From Terebella lapidaria (taxonomy: Eukaryota > Annelida > Polychaeta > Terebellida > Terebellidae): a stretch of DNA of 64,000 nt. Below the pieces are notes generated by a model, which did not search any database, was not told the DNA's origin, and worked only from the letters and a program-made list of their open reading frames with translations. Positions 47,181-60,828 of this stretch are shown in pieces; positions within the stretch are counted from its first letter, which is position 1; each line of letters starts with the position of its first letter. Position numbers and translations under genes: made by a program. The stretch spans positions 25,233,462 to 25,297,461 of the forward strand of contig OX424557.1 of assembly GCA_949152475.1 (NCBI GenBank). Reading direction: 5' to 3'.

Positions 47181-50100
47181 TCGGATATCTTTACAATTAC
47201 TTTTAAAACCTTCATAATTTTTTTTACAAACCCGATCCATTCGTCAGACAGTAGATTTTCATTTTCTCAGATGTCATTATGGAGTATTCATTCAAATGTG
47301 AAACAAGTTATAATGTTATTAGGTAAATATATGGGAAACGATAATCTGAACAAATGGCCGGTAAGATACAACACTCTCGATGTATGTTTCTCTTTCATCC
47401 ATGTCTGTATTGTGGGTCAGTTGGCATAAAACTCCACTTGCATAAAATTTCCAATTCAACTTTTATATATTGCTATATATGTGACAGACAATTGCTATAT
47501 TTATGACAGACAATTGACGACACGAGACAAATTATTAATGGTCATCTCAGTTTGACCGATTTGGTGCGAGGATATTGGCGGCAAAGAGCACATAATATTA
47601 TGTTTTTAACACAATTGCTTATCCACGTTATGAAACAAAATAAGGCATTTCTTCTGAAATGAGTAGTCGACTTGATAATACCCTCGAATTGTCTACATAC
47701 AGACGATTGAGTAGAAACCGAGTTGAGGACTGCATAAGACGCGTCGGGTGACAACGAGAGCAAGTGTTGTCACGCAGATCGGTCTGCAATCTACCTCATT
47801 GAAAGAAGACTCGTCAAGGGGATTTAGCTTTTAGACTGCAGCAGTAGATCACTTGTAATTGTCCAATTTCGTCATTTTGCCCTTAATCGTTCGTGCCACA
47901 GTTCGTGCCACAAATATTAAGCCGGTACAGTTTCATCTTCCTTAGAACTTAGAGCTATCATTGGCATCGCCATGAAGTGATAGGAAAAGTGTTTTGTGTC
48001 ACACTCTCGTGCGAAATGACGCCCAAACACTTGGATCAACTCGTCATAATTTATTGCGTTAAATTGCAAAGGGATAAACTCGGAAGCCAAGTGAAGAGGC
48101 AATTGTGAAGAAATGTGGACTACTTCCAATTTCACATTGGCTAAGGCAATTTCGGTTCAGGTTTATGATGCACATAAGCAGGTCCTGTCAGTGTCCCACG
48201 TGACTATGCACTTATATGTTGGATGTCTATCTTGCGATGTTCCTACAATAGGTTGAGCACCTGGTTTGATAGAATAGAAAACAACAGTTTAAGTTCTCCT
48301 GCCTTCGTTACAGTCTGATCTTCTCTGTGAGGGATTGAAATGCCCAAAAGGTACTAGTAAACACCATCACATGTTTTATCTTCCCAAGCTGTTCAGGAGT
48401 GTGAACTTTATTGGTCGTGTACAACGACTCGTGTTTGTAGGTTTATACAAATCGCGGGAAATAGCAAGAAGTTTAGAGTAGATCAAATAATATGTCTCCA
48501 GACTTGATTCAGTTTCAAAGTGATCAGGTGGACACTTTAATGGATTACCAGCCTACATGCACATGTATTACACTTGAGTTTGAATCATGTCATCTATGAA
48601 CAACATGTCATATGACTCCCAATGACAGTTTATGAGAAGGATGTTTATCTGTAATTACTGTAATTACTAATTGCTTTTTTCCAGCCTTCTAATATACTAG
48701 TCTACATAATTTAAACTTACTTTCCTGAAACCATAAACGCACCGGAAATTAGTCTGGCGTATAATTGTGCCGAAAGTTTAGTGTGTCAACCCGACGGCAC
48801 TGTGAATCAGTCAGGCTAAAAAAATGCTGAATATATATACTATATTTATACACATAAATACGCACAATGAATGATTGAATGTGCAATGTTCGAAACTATT
48901 GGAAGTAATAACCTGTCAGAATCATCGTGATGTTTCGAAGTTAGATTCCGTTTTTAGATTTTTAGATTCCGGATTACCAGCCTACATGCACATGTATTAC
49001 ACTTGAGTTTGAATCATGTCATCTATGAACAACATGTCATATGACTCCCAATGACAGTTTATGAGAAGGATGTTTATCTGTAATTACTGTAATTACTAAT
49101 TGCTTTTTTCCAGCCTTCTAATATACTAGTCTACATAATTTAAACTTACTTTCCTGAAACCATAAACGCACCGGAAATTAGTCTGGCGTATAATTGTGCC
49201 GAAAGTTTAGTGTGTCAACCCGACGGCACTGTGAATCAGTCAGGCTAAAAAAATGCTGAATATATATACTATATTTATACACATAAATACGCACAACGAA
49301 TGATTGAATGTGCAATGTTCGAAACTATTGGAAGTAATAACCTGTCAGAATCATCGTGATGTTTCGAAGTTAGATTCCGTTTTTTAAATACAAAATCAGG
49401 TCAAGGATTCTACCTTCAATACAGTGTAAGGCTCGTGTCCTTTTAGCACTTGTGGTTGCAAAAGCTCAATGGGCAAATGCGGTGATACAATAAAACGTTT
49501 TGCGGAGCAATTTGACCATTTTTCAATAATATCTTACAATCCTGATCGAAACTGGAATATCCAAAAGAACATTGAGTGTTTGTATCTCAAAGGCTCATTC
49601 TATATGTACTCTTGGAATATTTAGTGAAGACATTAATGTGTGCATTCTGTTTATAACACCAGTGTGATTATATGTTTCACACACTGATGGAATATCCAGT
49701 GTTCGTGATGCTTCGTTGGTGGCAGGAAAAAACAACAAAGATCATGTGAATCTGAAGACTAGCCTAGCCATTCACTATCGTAACCTTCCACGATCTAACT
49801 TGACAACTAGACGGTGATCGATCGTGTATAAATTTACTGCCAGACAGACACAGTTTGGTCTAATAATGCCAATTTCATGCTTACTGGAAAATTCGGAAAT
49901 TTCTATCTATGTGCTGAAGATGGCTGCTCTCAGCTATTGAAGTTATTGATTATTCAGGAAATGTCCAGTTTGAACATAAACGTACCTGTGATATTCATTC
50001 GAATTTACGACCGGAGAAAACAATCAATTACATTCCCTTAGTTTTTGTCTCATCATCTTTCGGAGAAGGTTTCTGATTATCTCTTGTCTTGTGTGCGCCT

Positions 50101-51890
50101 TTGAGATTGATGGAAACGTATTTCTAGCAGGTCTCGGGACAGACAATTACTATTTCTGTATGAATTGTCTCAATTTTTATTTTATTTCCCAAAGCAGCAA
50201 GACATGCATAGGTCCACACACATGTATAACAATATTGTCATTCTGTTTTTCATTTGAATTTCTTTTGCAAATTTGGGTCAAACAATAAATGCCAATGTTT
50301 GAAAGTGTGGCCTGGGAAAAGTTCTAATCAGGAATTTACGGTTTGCAACATATAGGGATTACTAAAAAGTGTAACGTTCTATTTTCAATATTCCAGTTGA
50401 AACACAAGTTCACCTAATATCAGCACATTACTTGTATAAGTATATATAAATATTCGTAAAGTTTGGTATTCGAGGTTGCATCAGGATAAAAAGTTTATGT
50501 TGAAAAGTCTTCTTGATGGTTAAGAACCCTGTCCCGTAATACTTTAACGATGTCAGGACATACACGAACCGTAGTGAAAGGCAAACCAGATAAGTGTCAA
50601 TGCTAATGGAAGAGTGGGTGGTATTTTGTGTTTACATACCTGTTCTCCTTGGAATAATTATCCGGGGTATGTCGTAATAAGCGTGGGTTCAAATCTTTCA
50701 AGCATAGTGCAAACGGATACAACACAGTTCTATGTATTACAAGAGGACAGGCTGGTATATTGTAATAACGTATGTGAATGGAATGAAATTATCAACACCC
50801 ACAGTCTTCGTGTCAGTCATATGAATATCATGTCATTTTCATGGATTACATATATTCAACAGATTCATCGAAACCGATATGTAATTATTTCTATTGCCGT
50901 GTACTAGATTGCTCACGATTTAGTGTGGGATATCATTAAAATTACTTTTTAAAATCTTCATAAAAGTGGTTGTTATATATAGAGAGAATGTACTCATCAG
51001 GCTATGTGTGAGTGGAGAAATGTAAAATGATGACTGGATCAACCCTGGATTAGAAAAAAAACCCCGAACCATTCGTCAGACAGTAGATTTTCATATTCTC
51101 ATATGTCATTTTGGAGTATTCATTCGAATGGAAAACAAGATCATTCTAGAATAAATATGTGTATTTCATCATAGCCTACGAAACTGGAATCAAAGAGAAT
51201 CGGACTTCTCAAAGGTCATTTGGTTGATATTACGAATTCAATTTGTGATACAATTTGTGAATTTTGTGATACACCTAAAATCAATAGTAGCCACATATAC
51301 ACAATCTGATTTGCTAACCTAATCCTGGAAACATTTCTCTAGTGAAAAATAACAATGATGTCCCAAGGACATTGACGTTGTGAACGTTAATTCATGCTTT
51401 GCCCAGATTGTGGGGTGTTGCATGTATGTGGGTGTGGTATATCGGACCACACCCTGGGGCATGATTACACTCATATCCTTTTCTCACAGCCTCCCTGTCG
51501 GTGTCTTGATGGGCGATTATGTTAGTTTCGGGGGTGTATAATACTGATATACTCAGTAGACACGAATGTCACAAAGTAGAGCCCTTCATTTATCCACACT
51601 TAATTACCATGTAGATGAGATTTTCAGACACGTAAAAGATACATTGAAAATATCAGCTGCAATCATGCAGCCCAGCGTATCCAACATATAAATTTAACAC
51701 TTTCTCATTCACATTATACCTCATTATAAAATGAAGATATCAGTTTACAATATCATAAGTATCAAAAAGTAGATTTCACTTGAATTTTTGAACAATTTTA
51801 ATGTGTGTATACTATCTTACAAACGATTTATAATGTAATTGTCCTCATTTCATGATTCGATAATATTTATCTTTTGTTGATATCAGTAAA
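47181..51890. repeat. Module copy C
   Basis: It follows copy A's order and contains its own 429-bp internal duplication. Its tail (50,960-51,890) extends past the end of copies A and B and is shared with copies D and E. At about 51,650 it gives the empty site for the LTR element at 61,697. No gene recognised. Confidence 0.65.
48542..49399. repeat. 429-bp tandem duplication inside module copy C
   Basis: Bases 48542-48970 and 48971-49399 start ggattaccagcctacatgc and are almost identical, with a single substitution seen (acaatgaatg against acaacgaatg). The junction carries tttttagatttttagattcc. Confidence 0.85.
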
Positions 51891-53320
51891 AACTAGACGT
51901 CAAGGCCTGAAGATGCCTTGGGGCATTTCGTGTGAGTTCTATTCCTAGCTAACATATACCTAAGAGACCGTGTCTAGAACCATGATGACTCTGGAACTGT
52001 CCGTGGTCAAAGTTTAAGTAACATACCCTGCCCTTAGGCATCTTTGCGTTTCGCTCTACGACGCACCGTTTTCGAGATACGGCACCAGAAGTCGTTTGGA
52101 CCCAAAATACCCCCTAGACTAGTTTGTCTAGTGCCGGGAGGCCGGAATTGAGCTCCGTTTCGCTCTACGACACACCGTTTCCGAGATACGGCCAAACAGG
52201 AAGTGCCGAGTCGGCGAAAAAAAGTTCGACACCAGGGGTCGTCTCGACCCAAAATACCCATAAGCCTAGTTTGTCTAGTGCCAGGAGGCCGGAATTGAGC
52301 TCCGTTTCGCTCTACGACGCACCGTTTCCGAGTCGGCGAATATAAATTCGACATCAGGGGTCGTCTCGACCCAAAATACCCATAAGCCTACTTTGTCTAG
52401 TGCCAGGAGGCCGGAATTGAGCTCCATTCCGCTCTACGACGCACCGTATCCGAGATACGGCCAAACAGGAAGTGCCGAGTCGGCAAAAATAAATTCGACA
52501 CCAGTGGTCGTCTCGACCCATAATACCCTCTAGACTAGTTTGTATAGTGCCAGAAGGCCGCAATTGAGCTCCGTTTCGCTCTACGACGCACTGTTTCCGA
52601 GATATGGCCAAACAGAAAGTGCCGAGTCGGCGAAAATAAATTCGACACCAGGGGTCGTCTCGACTCAAAATACCTCCTAGACTAGTTTGTCCAGAGCCAG
52701 AAGGCCGGAATTGAGCTCCGTTTCGTTCTACGACGCACCGTTTCCGAGATACGGGCAAACAGGAAGTGCCGAGTTGGCGAAAAAATATTCAACACCAGGG
52801 GTTGTCTCGACCCAAGATACCCTCTAGACTAGTTTGTCTAGTGCCAGGAGGCCGAAATTGAGCTCCGTTTCGCTCTACGATGCACCGTTTCCGAGATATG
52901 CATGAAAGCCTCAAGGATGAATCAGCAAAAATTCTTCCGAGCTCTAGGTCAAAGGTCGTTTGACGGATTGATCCCAAAATCAATAGGGTTCTTCCCGGGT
53001 GTATATGAACTCCAATGCATAGAATACTTGCCATTGCATGAATACTTTTTGAGTTATCGCTCGGAAACCAAGTCTCAAAATCAACCTTGATTTCATCCTC
53101 ACGGACCTCACGGACCCCGGAGCCGCCTCCAAAACAATAGGGGTCTTCCATGTAATATTTCTGACCAGTGGTGCAAATTTGGACAAGATCCGTTCAGGCG
53201 TTCCCGAGCTATTGATCGGAAACCAAACGGCGGAAAGTAAAAAAAAAAAAAGAAGAAGAAGAAAGAGAAAAAAAAAAAAAAAAAAAAAAACAGACAAAAC
53301 CATAAGGTTTTAAGAAATCA
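51891..53320. repeat. Tandem array with units of about 148 bp, plus unique 3' part with A-rich tail
   Basis: From about 52,050 to 52,890, ACCGTTTCCGAGATA(C/T)GG-type boxes recur seven times, with units of about 148 bp (shorter where a segment is missing) containing gaattgagctccgtttcgc and ctagtttgtctagtgcc. A unique part (52,890-53,310) homologous to the spacer at 40,705-41,299 follows, then purine-rich A/G runs (53,240-53,290). Long minus-strand open stretches arise from the repetition. Confidence 0.7.
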
Positions 53321-53692
53321 CTGTTCATGACTTTCTGGTTACTTTCCGACCGTTGTCCTATGCTACATATGTCACATATCGAGATGAAGTGATTTCCACG
53401 CGATATGCCAAAATATCCGAAGCGGACAGCATAATATACTAATATACTAATGACATTTGAGGTGTTTATTAGCTGAACACGCCTTTGGGGTGCAATATTA
53501 TCTTGGATGTTATAGAATCATCAAAGAAGTATTGGTGATTTAGTGAGTGTACTTACCTGAACAACAGTAGCAACACTTCCAGTTTTCCCCTGATTATCCA
53601 AATGTTCTGGCGCTAACTGGATGATTTTGTTAGGGTGGGCACCCAAAGTTTGGTAGAATAAAAAAACCGAATTTAGTTTAATATGTAGTTTC
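53321..53692. other. Unassigned AT-rich sequence
   Basis: No gene, repeat pair or motif recognised. Confidence 0.35.
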
Positions 53693-53694
53693 TA

Positions 53695-54525
53695 CAGTGG
53701 CTGATATATGCCATAGTTTTATTCTTTAGTTTTCATTTATTTACGATATTTTCCAGACGCATGTAATACACGTACTTAATATTAAATACGCATACTTAAT
53801 GTTTAAATATGTGTACTTAATATTAAATACGCGTATTTAATGATAAATACACGTAATTAATATTAAATACGCGTACATAATATTAAATATGTGTATATAA
53901 TATTAAATACGTGTATTTATTGTTAAATACGCGTACTTAATGTTAAATACGCGTACCTAATATTACATTCGCGTACTTAATATTAAATATGTGTATATAA
54001 TATTAAATACGTGTATTTAATATTAAATACGCATACTTAATGTTAAATACGTGTATTTATTGTTAAATACACGTACTTAATATTAAATACGCGTACTTAA
54101 TATTAAATACACATATATAATATTAAATACGTGTATTTAATGTTAAATACACGTACTTAATATTAAATACCAGACAGTTAGATATTTTATTTTTTTTGCA
54201 GCGCCATGTTGCTTGATACATACCTTGTTTCACAAGCCATACACAGCAACATAACCACATCCAATTTTTGCTAATTTAATATTAAGTACACGTAATTAAC
54301 ATTAGGTACGCGTATTTAACATTAAGTACGCGTAATTAATATTAAGTACACGTATTTAATATTATACACGCATATTTAATATTATATACGTGTATTTAAT
54401 ATTAAGTACGCGTATTTAACATTAAGTACGTGAATTTAATTATTTTATTTTCTTTAGAATCTCCATCTGGAAAAAATAAATAAATAAAATCTGTAAAATA
54501 AAACTATGGCATATATCAGCCACCG
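53695..54525. mobile_element. TA-flanked MITE 1 (Tc1/mariner-type ends) with inverted 20-bp minisatellite
   Basis: Ends C(A/G)GTGGCTGATATATGCC are inverted and flanked by TA (53693-53694, 54526-54527), the target of Tc1/mariner elements. Inside are about 20 units of GTACTTAATATTAAATACGC (53,760-54,172), a spacer of about 100 bp, then about 8 units in reverse orientation (54,272-54,440). Each unit combines the palindromes TTAATATTAA and ACGCGT. Confidence 0.8.
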
Positions 54526-54527
54526 TA

Positions 54528-55075
54528 AGTTTCTCATAGTGCGTAATGAATAAAAAAAATACCGTATGATACTAGATCTAGCTACAGGCCATGTATTCAA
54601 ATGAACCATTATAGTATGTTCATACCAATGTATAGAGAGCAGTTGTGCACCTTCAAGCAAAATATCAGAATAAACATATTACCAACCGTTATTTCATTGT
54701 GTAATGATGTGTCCTAATTGGACGTACAAAATTATTGGATAGTAAATGTAACCATGATGCTGCTGAAGTGACAATGCACTTGATAACAGCTCTTCTGTTC
54801 CATCCATCTTTGTCCTATACACAGCACATCTATCGGTCTGCAACATTAATATATAATGAGTATTTGTTGGGGACATAACGCGGGACCGGAATATATGTGT
54901 GTGCAACCAGACAAATTGTAAAAATACTACCCTGGATATGCGTGGGTGGCATGTAAGAAAGCCATTTCGCAATCTGTTTTTGATTTCCACGTCTAGACAA
55001 TCAGAGATGTCGCCAAAACAGAACAGAGAAAAGAAATTTTGACACACAGATTCAAAGAATGCACACTGAGAAAAC
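54528..55075. other. Unassigned sequence between two MITEs
   Basis: Open stretch 55047-54694 on the minus strand has no recognisable domain. Nothing else seen. Confidence 0.35.
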
Positions 55076-55077
55076 TA

Positions 55078-55519
55078 CAGTGGCTGATAAGTGACCAGAG
55101 AAGATTGTAAAAAGACTTATTTATTTCTCGAAGTAATCCTGACTGATATGATACATAGTTAACATAATTTACGCAGAAATAAGTTTTTTATGCGGAAAAA
55201 GCCTTTTCATGCGTAAATAACATTATTTCCACGAAAACAACATTATTTACGTCTGCCGTGTGTGAGATACTAACTAAATACTGCATACACATGCTTTTAT
55301 TTTCCACTTGGTCGATGGGGGTAAATAACGTTATTTCCGCGTAAATAAGGCTTTTTATGCGTAAACAAAGTTATTTACGCATATTATAATGCGGAAATAA
55401 CGTTACTTAACGTAGAAATGACTTTATTTAGGCGGAAATAACGTCATTTCTGCACAAATTATGTCAATTATCTGGATTTTAGATTACTCCGAATTCACAG
55501 TGTCACTTATCAGCCAATG
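55078..55519. mobile_element. TA-flanked MITE 2, same tip as MITE 1, different inner repeat
   Basis: Ends CA(G/T)TGGCTGATAAGTGAC are inverted over 18 bp with one mismatch and flanked by TA (55076-55077, 55520-55521). The first 12 bp match MITE 1. Inside are units of about 20 bp of GCGTAAATAACGTTATTTCC type in both orientations around a unique centre (about 55,255-55,315). Confidence 0.8.
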
Positions 55520-55521
55520 TA

Positions 55522-55950
55522 GATAACTGTATTCAAAACTGTTTTCACAATTTGCACTAAAATGTATTATCGGGAGTATTGTTTATTCAAATAGTTCACA
55601 AAGACGATCAGTGTTATGGAATGTTCCAGGTTGGTGTCCCTAGATTTGCTTTGTTGCGTCAACATATTGTGGCAGCCATGTTTTGGAGAGTTGTACTTCA
55701 GTTTATTGCTCCAATAATAAATGCAAGGTTTGGATACCGTCTGGAACATGAACCAGGGTCTTTCATGGAATTAAATCCCATTCTTGCATTATATAATACA
55801 TTGGCAAGTATATTAGTCCATGAGCCCAGGGGGTCCACCGTGCACCCCCCCCCCCCAGGACTCTCCGCGAGGGGTGTCATTTTGTTCAGGGGACCCCTGA
55901 GCTTCAGAATTCACTTGTTAACACTCGATATCCTGGGATGAACTATCCAA
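55522..55950. other. Unassigned sequence with a GC-rich patch
   Basis: A plus-strand open stretch of 120 codons (55579-55941) reads through a run of 11 C and shows no recognisable domain; I do not call it a gene. The GC-rich patch around 55,825-55,900 contains partly inverted GGGGGTCC / GGACCCC blocks. Confidence 0.35.
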
Positions 55951-58900
55951 TATGGCGGCTTTTCAAAATGGCCGCCATCAAAACCGAGACATTTCCTGAA
56001 ACACAAATTTGTATTTTTCTTGCTCCTAATTGTGCTAGAGACACAAATTTGGTACCTAAACATATGTTTTAGAGGTCAAGGAATGCAATAAAAATATTTT
56101 CAACTACTTCAGCCTATCCCTTCAGCATGAAATCCAAGATGGCGCCCATCAGAACTGCTTATTTTGTCATATTTTTTTTCTAAAACTTTAATATTATGAG
56201 GAACTCTGTGGCCATTATTGGCAACTAGGTGCCCTGATACATGCTATTGGTACTTGATAACATCAGTGGCAGAAAAAAACAATATCCCCAATGCCCTAAT
56301 TGCTGAAAAATGCTTTAAATTTGGCAATAAACACAATCGCGGCGAAACCGAATTTGATCAACAATAAACACAACGTTGTATATATATATCATTGCCCCTA
56401 ATTGTGCTAGAGACACAAAGTTAGTACCTATACATATGTTTTAGACGGCAAGGAATGCAATAAAAATATTTTCAACTGCTTCAGCATACCCCTATTTTTC
56501 TATTTTTTCTAAAACTTTAATATTTTAAGAAACTGTGTGGAGAATTTCAGCAAATTTGTGCCTTAATACATGCTATTGATACTTGATAACATCAGTGGCA
56601 ATAATAACAATGTCCCCAATGCCTTAGATGCTAAAAAAATACCTTGAATTTGGCAATAAACACAATTGTGAGGAAATCGAATTAAATCAACAATAAACAA
56701 AATTGCATAAAAAACTCACGTTTTAGAGGTCAAGAAATGCAATGAAATTGTTTTCAACTACTTTAGCATAGCGCTTCGGCATGAAATCCAAGATGGCGTC
56801 CATCATTATCGCATATTTTTTTCCTATTTTGTTCACGAAACTTTAATATTTTAAACAATTGTGTGGTCATTATCACCAATGATGTACTCCAATACTCGCT
56901 ACTGGTACTTGAAAACATCAGTGGTAGAACTAATAATGTCCCCTATGCCTTAATTGCTCAAGAATATGTTGACTTTGGCAATACACACAATCGCGACAAG
57001 ACCAAATTGATAAACGATAAGCACAAAATTGCATACATGTATATCATTTACCCTAATTGTGCGAACTTCGTACCTAAACATATATGTTAGAGTTTAAGAA
57101 AGGCATTAGTATTGTTTTCAACTACTTTAGCATAGTTCATTAGCATGAAATCCAAGATGGCAGCCACCAGAATGGCATATTTCGTCATATTTTTTTCTTC
57201 TAAAACTTTGATATTTTAAAACAAATGTGTAGCCATTATCACCAATTTTGTGCCTTAATTACATGCTGATGGTGATTGATTCCATCAGTGGTTAAAATAA
57301 CAATTTCCTCAATATGCCTAAACTGCTAAAAGATATATTGAAATTGGCAATAAACACAATTACAGTAACATTGAATTAAATCACAATCAACAGTTAAAGT
57401 CATGTAATGTGCATAAACGTGACGTCAAATGTGATTAAGTTAGTTCATTTATCTAAAATATACACCTTTACATGTACATTACAAAAGCCATTTCCAACAT
57501 GCAAAGCATTCATCATAGGAAAAATCCAAGATGGCCACCATTGTGCATAACTGAACGAAGATATTGTACTCTCTTGACCGATATTTGTTATAGAATTTGG
57601 TTTATTCTTATATTTCCATGTATGTAGATTCCAAATATGTACTTAATTTGGTATGAAAGGAACTACTCCTCCTGCAAAATAACATATAAGGTCAAAATGG
57701 TTCTATGGAATGCCAAATTCAGGTACAAATTTTGTAATATGTCAGTGAATGTTTGTTTTAAGATAATGATTAATATGTCTATTGCCAAGTTTTCACACAT
57801 GCAGGATAAAACGATACACATGTATTGGCAAAAAAAAGTCTATCATTGTGTCAGAAGTCAGGTTTACAACATTAAGTCATCCACGTTAACTCAGTTCACA
57901 CCATCAGCAGTCAATCAGTCGAAAAAATATATCAGTTATCACTCAGGTGAGAACATTACGTTCCAAACATTCACTCAAATACCAACGTTACCATAAGTAT
58001 TCTGTGACCACATAACACTCAATTCAACAACATTAAGTCAGACAAAATCTCTTTTGTCATGATCTTGATGTAAGGATTTCCAAATATAATCTTTTGCCAA
58101 CATTGACTCAATACTTTACTCAACGATATTACCTAATTTTTCAGCAACTGTTCAGATAACAACATATTCAGTGGTAAATGGTAAAAGATTACTTACGGTA
58201 GTTTTGATATGTGAGTAGAGGTTGGTGAAATAATGTTCTTACCGGAGTGATAACTGATAACATATTTATTGACTGATTTACTACTGATGACTCAATGGTG
58301 TGAACTGAATGATTGCGGATGACTTAATGTTGTAAACTGAGTTCTGAAACAGTGATAAAGATTTTCTTTTTTTGCCAATACATGTGTGTCGTTATATCCT
58401 GCATGTGTGAAAACTTAGCTATGGACATATTAGGCATCATTCTAAAACAAACGTTCACTGAAATATAACGATACAATTTACCTGGATTTGGCATTCCATA
58501 GAACCATTTTGACCTTATGTTCTTTTGCACGGGGGGTAGTTCATTTCATGCCAAATTAAGTACATATTTGAATTCTACATACATGGAAATATAAGAATAA
58601 ACCAAATTCTAGACCAAATATCCGTGAAGAGAAGCCATTATCTTCGTTCAGCTATGCACAATGGTGGCCATGTTGGATTTCTCCCATGATGGATGCTTTG
58701 CATGTAGGAAATGGCTTTCGTAATGTACGCCATCTTGGATTTCATGCCGAAGCGCTATGCTAAAGTAGTTGAAAACAATTTCATTGCATTTCTTGACCTC
58801 TAAAACGTGAGTTTTTTATGCAATTTTGTTTATTGTTGATTTAATTCGGTTCCTCACAATTGTGTTTATTGCCAAATTCAATGTATTTTTTTTAGCATTA

Positions 58901-59010
58901 AAGGCATTGGGGACATTGTTATTATTGCCACTGATGTTATCAAGTACCAATAGCATGTATTAAGGCACAAAATTGTTGATTATCTCCACACCGTTCCTTA
59001 AAATATTAAA
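55951..59010. repeat. Large foldback tract with units of about 350 bp in opposed orientation
   Basis: Units start near 56,033, 56,398, 56,715 and 57,050, each with taattgtgc, a ttttagaggtcaag block, a ttttcaactactt block, atgaaatccaagatggc and caataaacacaat. From about 58,240 to 59,010 the same blocks run reversed. The centre (57,600-58,240) is an inverted pair sharing tcaaaatggttctatggaat. More units lie on the left than on the right. Terminal repeats and target duplication were not resolved. Non-coding. Confidence 0.65.
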
Positions 59011-59224
59011 GTTTTAGAATAATATATGCTGAATATTGCCATGACTATGAATTTGACTTTTGTCCTCATTCTCAAGGCGGAGCACAAAATGGCTATAATC
59101 TCCCCTATAATCGAATTTACAGTGTAGAAATCATTTGTGCACATATTGGGAATGATGTATGCCAGATATTTTGATGACCTTAAACTTGACCTTGAGCCCA
59201 TTTTCATAACATACTAGATCCTAC
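59011..59224. other. Unassigned sequence
   Basis: No motif recognised. It includes the end of a short minus open stretch (59207-58998) without family features. Confidence 0.3.
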
Positions 59225-60828
59225 AATACTAGTAACTTAACATTATCGTTCAATATTAAGTCTCAAATACCAGTTCCATATCGTAAGTATACATAAATAT
59301 TCGAGGATGCTTTTTGTTGAAGTTGAGGACATCCTCTTGAAAGTTTACTACACCAAGAATCGTGTCCCGTACACAAGGCCAGGGCATACACGAATCCGTA
59401 CTGAAAGGCAAACCAGATAAGTGTCATTACTAATGGAAGAGTGGGTAGTATTTCGTGCTTAGCTACCTGTTCTCGATGGAATAATTAGCCTGGGCATCTT
59501 GTAATAAGCGTGGGTGCAATGCTTTCATTCACAGTCCAAAAGGATGCAGCACATTACTATGTAATGCAAGAAGAAACCCTGCAATATTGTAATAACGTAT
59601 GTAAATGGAATAAAATTATCAGCACCCACGCTCTCCATGCCATTTATAGTTAAATATCGTGTCATTTTCGTGGATTACATTGCTGATAGTCTCGTGTGTA
59701 GGTTCGAGGTGTAATTATTACTATTGCCATTCACTAGATTAATTACAATGGTGTGTGGGATACTTTTTAATTTATCAGAAATTCTTCGTCGTGAAGATGG
59801 TTGTTATAGAGAGAATATATTCATGTGTGTGTGAGAGAAATGTAAAAAGATGACTAAACAAAACTTGAAATTAAAAAAGAGCCATTTGCCGAACAGTAGA
59901 TTTTCCTATTATTAGATGTCGTTGTGGAGTATTCATTCGAATGAATGAAAATTGCCACTCCAGATCAACCACCTTTATCTCAATATAGCCAATGAAACCG
60001 GATTTAAAGAAAATCAAACATCCCGAAGATCATATGATTATTCTGGCACAAACCCGCATTCTAATACGACATCTTTTCTGGATTTTTCACCAGCGGTATA
60101 GATACATTACAGGAATCTGAAAGTTTATTGGAACGCTCAATGCATTATGTATTCATCTGAATCAGTGTTACTTTTCTAATTTGTAACTAGTGTAACCACA
60201 CATCCATAAGCTAATTTGCTAACTTATTCATGCAGACAATTCTTCTTGTTATCTCTAAAAAAACCCCAAGGATTACCTAAGAACATTGACGTTGTGGTCG
60301 GTAATTCATGCTGTGTCCAAATCGTGGTATTACATGCGTAGGTTATTACATCGGGCCACAGCCTGGGACATGATTACACTCGCATCCTTTCTCTCACAGC
60401 CTCTCTGGTGGTGTTTGGTTGATGTTAGTTTCGGGGGCGTATAATGCTGATATACTCTGTAGACATGAAATGTCAAAAAGTAGAGGACTTTTATCACCCA
60501 CACGTAATTACCATGTAACGGAGATTTTCAGACACCTATAGGGGAGGTAGATGTCATGCAGCCCGGTGTACGGTATCACAACTTCTAAAATTTAAACATA
60601 AAGTGATTTCAATGCTTTCTAAATGACATTATTCATTTGAGAAGTAAGGCATCAACTTACATTAACATAAATATCAATAAGTAGAGCTTGATCAGTTTTT
60701 GAAAAAACACTTTTAGTAGATTAATGCGTTATGATGAAGGAAATTGATCTGAATTCATGACTTGATAATGTCTATCCTTTTATAATATCAACACGAAACT
60801 AAATCACTATGATTTTATGATTTTCGGA
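59225..60828. repeat. Module copy D (3' part only)
   Basis: It corresponds to about 50,400-51,890 of copy C: gtaagtatacataaatattcg, ggcaaaccagataagtgtcatt, gggcgtataatgctgatatac. More diverged than the other copies. Confidence 0.6.

Noticed and set aside
52034-53151. Minus-strand open frames repeating RKRCVVERNGAQFRP
   Set aside because: The motif repeats with the unit of about 148 bp and stops where units are irregular. Such frames are common artefacts of tandem DNA.
55579-55941. 120-codon open frame
   Set aside because: It reads through a homopolymer C run into a GC-rich inverted patch, has no recognised motif and overlaps opposing open frames.
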